Below, one piece after another: positions 10,068-20,400 of a stretch of DNA of 64,000 bases. Within the stretch, counting starts at the first letter, position 1. Each line of letters starts with the position of its first letter. Origin of the DNA: Acanthornis magna (lineage: Eukaryota > Chordata > Aves > Passeriformes > Acanthizidae); the NCBI GenBank assembly GCA_036785705.1, contig JAWUZG010000295.1, positions 62,001-126,000 on the forward strand, in the 5' to 3' direction. The translations under genes were made by a program, and so were the position numbers. The notes under the pieces were generated by a model. The model saw only the letters and a list, made by a program, of their open reading frames with translations, was not told the DNA's origin and ran no database searches.

Positions 10068-11543
10068 GGCTGTGAGACCATAGCCCCTGATTGGATACCT
10101 GGTGCCGGCAGGGACAGATATTTAAAAGTCCAGTGGGGCCCACGCGGCTGCACATCACCACAAGGATGGCGGGGACGCGGAAATTGCCGATACCTCTATT
10201 TAAATGTTACCGAGCCCCATGAACACAGTTGGTTACTTGGAAAGATTTGGGGAATAAGGTACACGGAACCAGGGACAGACAAAGGTGGCTTAATCCTCAT
10301 AAAAAAGGAGGTTGTCCCAAATGATCCACCACCAGTAACTCCCAGCCAACCATTTGTTAATAAAGTAGTCCGAACTACTCCTGGTCATGACTACGCAACC
10401 ACAGAGACCAACAACCAGAAAACTTCGACAAATACCTATCCCACTACGCCCGCAGTAACACACACCACCAATGCCCCTTATCGAAATTCATTTTGGAAAA
10501 TGATGCAAGCCAGCTATCAGATATTGAACAAAACTAATCCAAATCTTACGGAGCATTGCTGGTTGTGCTACGGAATAACTCCCCTGTTTTATGAGGCAGT
10601 GGGAGTAAGTGACACACCTATACAAGCAAATGACACAAACCCGGCCCAGTGCAACTGGGACACAGAAAAGCGAGGCATCACCTTGACACAGGTGATGGAC
10701 AGTGGCGTGTGCATAGGCAAAGTCCCAGAGCATAAGAAACATCTGTGTACTAACAAGTCACAATACAAACCCTCCGCAAAGTGGTTAGTACCGGCCGAAA
10801 ATGCCAAGTGGGTTTGTTCTACTATTGGAGTTACACCTTGTTTGTCGTTAGAAATATTTAGTGAGTCCTCAGAATATTGTGTTCAGGTATCCATCATTCC
10901 TAAAATATTTTACCATCCTGAAGACTTTGTTTATGACGCACAGGTTACCCCAGAACATCATCTGTCGAAACGAGAACCTTTTACAGCATTGACAGTAGCC
11001 ACCCTGATGCTTCTAGGAGGCGCGGGAGTCGGTACCGGCGTAGCATCCCTGGTGCAACAGAGTAAAGAATTTAGTGCCTTGAGAGTGGCAGTAGATGAAG
11101 ACCTGGCTAGAATTGAGCAGTCAATAACTGCACTGGAACAGTCCATTAGATCATTATCTGAAGTGGTGCTACAAAACCAAAGAGCTTTAGACCTGGTGTT
11201 CTCACAGCAAGGGGGTATGTGCGTTGCACTTAATGAAGAGTGTTGTGTATATGCAGACCACACCGGCGTAGCAAGGATGACAATGGCCAAATTGCGAGAG
11301 GGATTGGAAAAGCGAAAAAGGGAACAAGAGGCACAGCCAAATTGGTTCGAATCCTGGTTCAACCATTCGCCATGGCTAACCACCCTGATATCTACTTTGA
11401 TAGGGCCGATCGCAATGATCATACTGGCTTTGGTCTTCGGGCTGTGCATATTAAACAGGCTTGTGTCATTTGTCAAGAGCCGGCTGGACAAAGTTAACAT
11501 TCTGTTTGTAGAAAACAACTGTGCTAAGAATGTACCTTTGTAG
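10068..11543 (+). pseudogene. env: env, rest of SU and complete gamma-type TM
   Basis: Envelope surface and transmembrane subunits downstream of the TAG, open to the stop at 11541. The first Met in this part is at 10500, giving a 347-residue frame. Positions below count from 9681. SU has a Thr/Pro/Asn-rich stretch near 10320-10480 and CWLC at 293-296 (10557-10568), the CXXC motif of gamma-type SU. A basic cleavage site (S-K-R) ends at residue 431 (10973). A hydrophobic, Gly/Ala-rich fusion peptide follows at once. The coiled-coil and immunosuppressive-like region precedes CX6CC at 514-522 (11220-11246). A membrane anchor spans about 567-594, with a cytoplasmic tail of about 26 residues. TM is about 189 residues, normal for the family. 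The cleavage site is a reduced form of the furin consensus. TM looks intact; SU does not, because its start is separated by the stop. Confidence 0.88.
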
Positions 11544-11545
11544 TG

Positions 11546-11640
11546 TTATCCCTAGTTATCCCCAATTCCTTATGCAGTATTATCCCCAGTCATCCCTAGT
11601 TACCCCAAGCTATATCCCATCCCCTTACCCCCCTAGTTAC
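11546..11640 (+). repeat. degenerate CCYAGTTAYCCC repeats in proviral 3' UTR
   Basis: After the env stop the sequence repeats motifs of the type TTATCCCTAG, TTATCCCCA, GTCATCCCTAG, TTACCCC and CCCTAGTTACC. It is pyrimidine-rich and lacks a long open frame. Alpharetroviruses carry direct-repeat RNA export elements in this region; whether these repeats play that role is only a guess. Confidence 0.6.
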
Positions 11641-11715
11641 CACTTATTCAAAGTGCCTTCTGTTCTACCTCCTTAATACCTTTTTATACATTTGTTAGTC
11701 CTCTTAGATTAGCAT

Positions 11716-11729
11716 GGGGAGGGGGGAAA
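11716..11729 (+). promoter_or_regulatory. polypurine tract
   Basis: GGGGAGGGGGGAAA abuts the TGT of the 3' LTR. This is the standard plus-strand DNA primer site. Confidence 0.93.
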
Positions 11730-11994
11730 TGTGGGTAGGTAGGGTCTGGCGGTCGGAAGATATCATGCTGTACGGAAAGATAGGACCCCTCCCCAGATAG
11801 CCAATAGTGTTTAGTTTATGATGTAAGCAGACGGATGTGACGTTGTAAACCAAAGTTATATTATGCGGTGCTAATCACCAATAAACGCCATTTGCCATCC
11901 ACCACAGTGGTGTCTGTGAGCTGATGGCCCAAGCGGCCGGGGGGTGCCGCCGTGCCGTTTCCGAACCAGGTCACCACGCCTAAGAAAGGCAACA
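11730..11994 (+). repeat. 3' LTR, 265 bp
   Basis: Full-length partner of 7712-7976, 262 of 265 identical, with TATATTA at 11857-11863. It ends ACA directly before the TGAATG duplication. All promoter motifs are retained, so it could initiate transcription into flanking host DNA. Confidence 0.96.
11880..11885 (+). terminator. poly(A) signal of the provirus
   Basis: AATAAA lies seven bases before R (from 11887), with a GT-rich GTGGTGTCTGTG downstream. This is the copy that would process proviral RNA. Confidence 0.8.
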
Positions 11995-12000
11995 TGAATG
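11995..12000. repeat. 3' target-site duplication TGAATG
   Basis: Matches 7706-7711 exactly and marks the 3' end of the insertion. Confidence 0.92.
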
Positions 12001-15000
12001 TTTTTTACAGGGCGCTCATCTCTGCTCCTTGACTCTTGTCTTTTCCAGTCAGTTTTTCTCTCTCATTCAGCAGCAGCCTCCCTAACACTGCCACACTGGT
12101 TTAGTCACACCAGCCACTTCATGACCTCTTGCTGCAGCCTTCAGTAACACAAGACTTCATTCTGCAGCTTCATGAGCTGGATCATTGTGTTGTTACTCAG
12201 ACATGCTCACCTGGGACATGGAGAGGCACTGAAGCTTTGCACAGTGCCTGGAACAGAATTTTGCTAAAACTCACAGCAACCTTCATTCTCCAAAGTATGC
12301 GTAAGACTAAGACACAGCAACAATGCCCCAACACAACTAGCTGCTCTGATTTTTCTGGGGATTAAGGACCACCTGTAAGAAAAGGAGGGAAGGTTTATTT
12401 GCCATTGACCCCAAAGAGTCATTTTTCTTTGGACTCATTCTTCAGAGTATGTGGAAAAGGCACAGCACTCTGCACTCACCCTGCAACTGAAGGAAGAGGT
12501 TCTTGCATCTCTAACACTAAAGCAAGGGTCCTCTTTTTGGATACAATCAAGAATTAGTTTTTCAGTAGCAGAAATGCTAAATATGCATAAATACATTTTA
12601 AAACTGGGCAGAAACATCCATTCCAAATTCTCAGCTTTGACATTCCTCACATACTAAGACTCACTTTCCAACGTGCAGAATAACACACATTTCTGTGGTA
12701 TTTTACCAGTACTAAGCACTATCACAGGCAAATACGAACTGATCTATATACCAAAATACACTGCTGAGGATCTGTCATCCCTACTCTATGTATTTCAGAT
12801 TTTTCTGTTTCTCTGTTCAAACTTCAGACTAGCTCTGCTTTGATGCCTTGTCCTGAAGCTCACACGTACCTGGTGTGCATTCAAGACTCCCTGAGCACAT
12901 CCTCTAGTTTAGTCTCATTAAAAAAAAAAACATCAACTTCACATTCTTCGTGTACTGCTGTTCAACCAAGACCAATCAAAGGGGACCAACTAGGAAATTC
13001 ACTTCAGAGGAGCATCCCTGATCTGAATTAAAACATGAATATAGATGCAGTTGTTGAGACACTCATTTTTTGTGATCCATTCAGTTTTGACAAATGACCA
13101 TGTCTCAGTGATAACTACATGGAAGCTCATCATAGGAATAGGATTTGAATTTTTGTTGTAGTTACATTAGACAATGACTAAACCCGCAAGGACTTTAAGC
13201 ATATATACTCTGAATTGTTTCCTTCCAAAAAGAGCTAAATTATTTTCAGACTGTGTTTTATCACAGCTTACTATCTCAGCAGGCACAGCTCCACTGAAAC
13301 TGCCTTGTTTGCCTCTACAAGATCCTGTGATTTTTACTGTCAAAAAAATATGCCAGATTTCCCTATTAGTCACTCACTGAATTACAGGGCATGGGATCCC
13401 AGGCATGGCCAGCATACCAGGGGCATCAGCATCCCTGCTCATAACCAGATTGTGCTGCTTAGCTGAAGGATGAGATCCTGCTCTTGCCCACATTCAGAAT
13501 GGTCTGGATGTAGAGGAGAGGACCCACACAGTAGCAGTGCCAGGGCCCAGGTAACCCCCTTGCTCTAAGTGGGGCATAAACATCACTTAAGCTGCCTCTA
13601 GTTTGTAGCTTTTCAGCTTCAAAGTCAAGTTAATAAAATGGCTGTTGTTGTGAAAGCATTACATAGAAAATAATAAAAGCTCAGAAAAAAATTGTAACAG
13701 GGAACAGAAATTCCTCCATAAGCCATGACTATGAATTTGTCCCAACAAACCATTCTGATCATCACAATTTAGCAGCACCTGATTGCTCAGGGACATTATC
13801 TTGGCAGTGTCAGCCCAGACTGTAGGCGAGCACCCAACATCTTCAAAGCCCCCCCAGAAGTTAGTGTTAATTTGCAACACTGTGGAAAGGGCCTGCAGAC
13901 AGGAAAAGGGATGAAAAGCACAAAAAGAGGGACATCCTCTCGTAAATCCAGATGTGGTCCCTCAGATCTTCCTCCTGAGGCACAGTGACAAAGCAAAGCA
14001 GTGAAATTGCCTCTTGTGCTGTTCTATAAATGCTCCTTCACCCTGGAAACTGGGAAATTTAAACAATATCAGATTGAGACCCTTCCACTCTCAGGAAACC
14101 AATCAACAAATTTATTGCTTGATGCAAGTTTTAATGTTTAGAAAAGTTAAAAAGAGGGTTTGTTTTAAAGGATGTTAAAGAAATAGTAGGAAACAACCAA
14201 AACAGCATCAGTTACCTGTTACATTTCAACAACTACTGAACCATAAAATCTTCCATCAATCCCTTCAACTTTTTTGGCAAGTCAAACACTCAGGTAGTTA
14301 TCCTCTGACACAAAACAAAGATTTTACATTTTTGGATGGAAGAAATTAGTGCCATGTCTTTTTGCTATATAAAATATCCCTTTTGCTATCATTCCTTTTC
14401 CAAAGCTTTTAGAAAGCCTAGTGAAAGTGGGAGCATACCTTTCACATTATCAAGACAGCACCTAAATTTTCATCTTCCATATTCCAATAAGGCAGCTAGC
14501 ATAAAACATTTAGAAGCACCATAAGATGGAAATGTAGCAGGGTAACTCATTGAGAACTGAAAGTCTCAGTTGCATCTCTCAGTCATGCACAGTTCTTATT
14601 CTTTCCTTCACTGAGAGAAACACAGTAATGAAAGAGTTATAAAATGGTGAATATGACAGGTGCAGGTTAAGATGGAGTCAAACAGAGATGAACTGATATT
14701 TTATTATTATTTTAATAAATACATAATCTAACTGCTTTACTTAGATGCATTGGTTCCAGTGTAATTATCTCTATTGCTTATGATTTTGGTGCTATATGAG
14801 AGTAAATCCCTACCATCTAAAGCCAATAGGAGAGCTAATCTTGACTGCCTATAAAAGGGAAGTATTGTACAATTGCTGAGACAAAGGGAAGAGTACCACC
14901 ATTTCAGCTGATGATTGCTGTATTACAAATCTTTTTGCAATGCTGATGACTCTTAGGAAAATGTAAAGCCTATTTTCTGACCAGAATTTTGTGTTGCTTC

Positions 15001-17383
15001 AAAATTAAGAGTACAAGAGCAAAAGAGGTACCAAAGGAAAAACAACAAAGAAACAGTGCCTGAAATTTTATAGTGAAACTAAATTATCATGGCTGCAGCT
15101 TGCTGCCAGTGGAAATGAGAACAGACTTCCCTTTCCAATACTGTCAGAAAGCCCATCTGGGGAAGATGCCCAACAGTGCCCAAACCAAACCACAGTCAAC
15201 AGATTACCAGAAGATGATCTTTCTGTTAAGGCTGTTTTTAATAAACAGGCTCATCCAGAACAGGAGGTGAAAACTCCCATCTTTAGAGCACAAATCTTCA
15301 TCAGTTTCTTTGAAGAAATAGCTTATTTTCAAGTGCTTCAGCATAGCAAATCCCAGGTAAAAGCAAATAAGAAAAACGACCTCTAGAAGTATTGTCATAA
15401 ATCTCATAGGTGTACTCACTAGTCACTTTTCTAGAAAGTTTCATGCATGTAAAGCATTGCCTTTGAGACCATTTGCCACAATAAAACACAGCTGAAGATG
15501 CAAGAAATTTCTCACATATGAGAAAATTTTAATTTTCATTAATTTTATCTCAGTCTAAATAACCAGTCTCTGGAAAAATTGCACAAAAAATTATTTGACA
15601 CTTCAAGAATAAGGGATATTATTTTAAAGAGATGCCTCATATTTTTTCAGAGTGTCTTGTGATAACATTTCAGTTCTCACTTTAACCAAAAGACTTACTG
15701 TTTTTGCAGTATGAGAAGCATATATGATATACTCCATTTCTGGAGTGAAAGGTGAAGTATTTCTGGATATTTCTGGATAAAAGGTGAAAGATATGCAAGA
15801 CATACATACAATCTTAGGAGAACATATTGAAAGTTATGTAAAAAGTACATTAAAAGACTCCACAAGAGAAATAGTGAATTAGCAGGACGACTAGGGAGAT
15901 TTTTGTTACCTCTGCTGTTCAGAGGTAACTTTTTCTGCAAAAAAACTGCTAGTGGCTTGAACTGGGATAGCCAAATCCTAGTCAGCAGATCCTTTTAGAT
16001 TTTCTTAACTCCAGGCCCAACATGTGGCTCTAGAGTAGGAAATCACCTCTTGAAATCCTTTCCTAAAGGGGAACCATGAGCTGAGTCTGCCAGGAAGAAC
16101 TGTAAGACTCCCCTCCTCACTTCTGAGAGACAGGACAAATGAAAACACAAATGAAAAGCATCCATTCTTCCTTCCTATTTGTCTAAACCAGCCCTGTAAC
16201 CCACCTTCAAAAAATTAAATTTTTGGAAAAAACAACAATGTAACCAACTTAGCAGGCAGGAGATAGAACACTGATGCAAGGTGATAATGGTGTCTCAAAG
16301 GGCAGAAGAAATTCAGAGTTGGCCTCTGCAAAGAAGATGTAACTCCATGTGCAGACGTGGGTCTAGACAGTTTTAGTGGACATATTTTATTGCTCTGTCA
16401 GCCCGTGTTTAAATGTGACTTCACATCTACCTCCCTTTTGCATGTGCATACAAAAATATGCATTTTTTAAAAAAAATCTCAGAGAAAAAAGTGTTAGCTG
16501 ATGTAGAGCAATAATCCTGTGGCAGAACAGTTTACAAAAGATGACAGAAAGCAGGCAGCACAAGTAAACCTCTGGAGAAGATGTCATGGGAAAATGAGAA
16601 AAGCTTAGTCAAAGAAGATCAGATAATTAGGACACTGTTATAAAAAACACAAATGAATTACTAAAATTTAAAACAAACATAGACTAGGTCATAAACTTAC
16701 TGGTGTCATTAATGCACGGCGAAGTTGAAAGAAAAATCCTCCGTGACTAAGGATGAGTGAGTTGTGTGATCAGTTAAAGAGAACAATATGAATTCAAAAT
16801 AAAAATGTCCCCAAGAAAAAAAAAATCCACCTGTGAAGAGAAGAAATGAAAAAATCTTATTAAAAAAACAAAACAAACCAAACAAAAAACCCCCCATCAA
16901 GTAAGAATTCTATGGAGTTGAGTGACAACAAAATAAAAAACTTCTACAAAGTTAAAACTACAGGGAGGAAAACAGTCACTTTCTAAGAGGATCAAGTGCT
17001 CAAACAGCATCAGTGTCAAGTGCGGAGAGCCTATCAGTCTTACCACAAGAAAAAATGTGCCATGTACACTTATTAATTCCCAACACTGCAGTTCAAAGCT
17101 GTAACACCTTTCACAGTATATTAACAGTATAACAACTGCTTCTGGAGAGGCTGGGAAGTTAAAAAGCTAAAAATGAACATTTGAATTTTAAAGTTTGCTT
17201 GGGCAGCAACTGAGTACCATACTAAGACTTTAAAATAATGAGAGCAGTGATGTACACCAGAAAAACTGGATTTATTTTATAACACCTGTGCACCCACAGG
17301 GGATGGCAAGCCTTGTCAGAGCCCTGAGAGTGGCTGAGGATATCTTTTCACACTATTGCTACTATTAGGGTCTCTTCACTACT
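12001..17383. other. host non-coding DNA, no gene recognised
   Basis: Flank downstream of the provirus. AT-rich with short frames only, the longest about 80 codons and none recognisable. Low-complexity A-rich stretches occur near 16815-16895, which also create the Phe-rich minus-strand frames there. Confidence 0.6.
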
Positions 17384-17436
17384 ATTGGCTTGGACTACAT
17401 GGTCTCCAGAGGTCCCTTGCAACTATTCTGTGATTA
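17384..17436 (+). repeat. CR1 LINE 3' end fragment
   Basis: 'TTGGACTACATGGTCTCCAG' followed by 'AGGTCCCTTGCAAC' and 'ATTCTGTGATT' matches the sense-strand CR1 3' UTR and its terminal ATTCTRTG repeat. Upstream sequence is too diverged to follow. Confidence 0.75.
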
Positions 17437-20400
17437 TTTCCCCAGCTGAAGGGGAAGGGAACTGACACAGGCATATTTTAGGAAGCAAGATCTAAGATCT
17501 GTTCATTATACTGCATAAATAAGAACTCAGTGTTAATAGTATTTTCATCAAGCCAAAGACTGGATAAGCATTAGAGCCTTAGTTATCCTGTGGCAGAAAA
17601 AGTTATAGGGACACTAAAGTTTACACACTGCATTTGTGTGTGAGATTTTAATTTAGTTAAAACAACTTCCAAGATTACTATAACTGAAAGGAGTTGAGAA
17701 TAAAAAATAAACCTTCATTTGTTTACTGTGTTTAAAGTAAATATTGTTTGCTCAACTTCCCTGAAATATTGCCAAGAGTATTTGTATTTATTTCTTCCTC
17801 TAACAGATGAATAACACTTCAAGGAGAAAAATATAAACCCAATGACATCTTCAAACATTCTGATTAGCATCTGAAACAAATGCTATTGTATGATTAACCC
17901 CCTACTTTGTCTATTCCCTTTAAAGAACAAAACAGGAGTTTAATTTTAGTTTTGCTAATTACAAAATATACTTACCATAAATTGGTGACTATCCAGTTCT
18001 AAGTGCTACTTACCTGTAAAACAAATCAAACAAACAAAGAGTTACTTAGCGCAATAAACTACACAGGAGTGTGGATATAATTTAGGTGGCTTGATGATCA
18101 TTCCTTTTTTGATTACCAGAGTTAAATGAAAAAATGGAGTGAACCCAAGGATTCAGGAAAAAAAATAAGAACTCCAGCTGGAATACTGATAAGCAACTGG
18201 AAAGCTCAGTCTCAGCAAAAGCACTTTATGACTTGAACTGCACTGCCCCCAAGGTGAAGGGAAAATGGCCAAAACTAAAACTTGCTTGTTCTGACTCTCA
18301 GAATCGCTTCTGTCCCACCTAAGATGAGCATCTGTAACACGGGATACAAGCTCTTTATGAGGTACAGTCTCCAGCATATTCCCTTTCAGACTAAACTTCA
18401 TAGGAACCACAAACCAATATTGCTTATATTACAAAGAATTTCACAACTTAAATGAGTTAACTAGCAAACTCCACTAAGGCCTTTACATGCTCACTGAGAG
18501 TTGGGTAAGGGTAGGGCCATTACTGCATTTGACATTGCTGTGTCTTGGCTTCATTTTTCTTCTAAAAAACTTTCCTTCTTAAAAGAATAAAATTAAACTA
18601 TAAGCATCTGTTACTCTCTCTCTATCAAAGGTGACAATTGCAAGGTTGCAAGTACTTAATAGTGGTATCTTTAATAATCAAACAGTGATAGAAATATTGG
18701 TTGGAAGGAGCCTCTAGATGTCATCCAGTCCAACTTCCTTTATTGGGAGTGGATAACATTAGATAAATTCTTGAGTTTAGTGTTCTTTGAAATAGAACTA
18801 TCAAACAGAAGCTAAATACAGGAAAAACCCACGTTTCATTAACAAAATATTACAACTAAACAGTTCGCAATATGTATTGCAGTCAGACACTGCATATTTT
18901 TATGGCAGAAACTCTGATATTGTGGTACTTAGCGATACAAAGGCTTGAAGGTAATAAAGTTAACAGCTTATTCATTCAAACTCCAACTTTTGCAGGAAAC
19001 TGTCTGAATACTCTTTGGCATAGAGCATCTTTGATACTGTTATACCAAATACATGTTATTTATCCCTTAAATCATAAAATGTGTTTGAATATGCCAATTT
19101 CTTTTTAATACATAATCCATACCATATCAAAATTCATGCTTTTACTACATATACATGATGTCCAAATTCTAAATACATAGACCCATGCTGCATTCACACT
19201 GGGGTCTTGGCAGCTTCCATAACAGAGAACTCTCACAGTGGACCAAAAGTTCAGTTAGAAATATCATGTATTACAATCCACCATGGCAATGATGTCTTTT
19301 GCTTTGAAGATTTAAAATAAAATACAAATTTGAACAAGAAAACTTGTCAAAACAAAAAAACATATTTGGGGAAGAAGAAAAAATAAATAAAAATCACTGG
19401 GATGAAGGAAGAAGGAACAGTGTAGCCTTAAAAATAGCAAGAAATTCTCTCTAATAGCTTTGCCACTGATCATACCATAACCCTTGTTAAATGCATTTCA
19501 TCGCAGCTCAAAATTTGAAACAGGTCTCATTTGCAGTCAAAATAAATCCAGAAAAGCTTCATAGGGATATTTCTCTTCTAAGCTAAGTTTGTTAATCAAT
19601 CATGCTAAAGAGTATAGAAAAACAATCTTTAGATTCCTGACTATCTGGAACAATTTTTCATATCTTGAATTCTCCATGTGATGTAAGGATATTAATACAA
19701 TACACTATTCACAACATTATGACATATTATAATTATCTCCATGGATGCCAGAAACAATTTTGACCATTGTGATAGACTGGGTACTACCTAAAAGAAACAA
19801 ACCCAGTATATATTTTAAAATATATGGGTACAAGTGCACTATGCTTAGATCATACTGACAAAAACTTGAAGAAAGTCAAGGGCAGCTGGGGCTGGGAAAG
19901 GATGATGCCAATTTAAACTTTAAGATTGACAGCTCTGTTTGGGATAGGGAAAGCGGAGTGGATCTTATTCAGCAAGGGAAAATCACTATGGGGGAAGAGA
20001 AGATGTAGGAGTAATATATTAAAAATAAATATGGAACTTGAGGGCATGTTTAATGTAAAGCAAGCAAAATGCTTTGCTAAAAAATGTGGCCTTTGTGGTC
20101 TTTTGAAACTATTACCATAATTTTTTTTCTCCCCTTGAGCTAAGTTCCTAAGCAGACATAAAAATAGTTGTAAATGGTAATTAGTATTCAGAAACACATT
20201 TTAGCACGAGAAATAGAAATGTGCTCTGAGGAGCTCAGCCTTGCTGCCCTGGGACAGCTCTGTCCCCGACACCAAACATGGACAAACAGCTTCCCAAGGC
20301 TTTACACTGTCCACGGTCACAATGTGACACCAGTGCCCACTCCTGCATGAGCGAAGCCCTGGGAAACCCAAAAAAGCCAGCGAGTGCCAGTGAAGGCTCT

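Larger units (their letters stand above)
7706..12000 (+). mobile_element. pol-deleted endogenous retrovirus (alpharetro-like LTR/gag, gamma-type env)
   Basis: A complete provirus frame with a large internal deletion. The order is target duplication, 5' LTR, tRNA-Phe primer site, leader, gag, direct join to env, 3' UTR, polypurine tract, 3' LTR, target duplication. Internal sequence between the LTRs is about 3.75 kb, against 7 kb or more in a full alpharetrovirus. Nucleocapsid zinc knuckles, protease, reverse transcriptase and integrase are all absent. The LTRs differ at 3 of 265 sites, all transitions, so the insertion is recent on the host time scale. The body is richer in GC and CpG than the flanks. 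LTR layout, R-region sequence, unmyristoylated Gag start and the donor in gag codon 6 all fit an alpharetrovirus-like class II element. The envelope is of the gamma type, so the element looks mosaic. It cannot replicate on its own. Confidence 0.95.

Noticed and set aside
10958..11518. 186-codon minus-strand frame inside env
   Set aside because: Antisense shadow of the TM coding region. No independent signal supports it.
11545..11554. GTTATCCCTA resembles part of a homing-endonuclease (I-SceI) target
   Set aside because: Only 10 of 18 bases match, and it is one unit of the local CCYAGTTAYCCC repeat. Coincidence.
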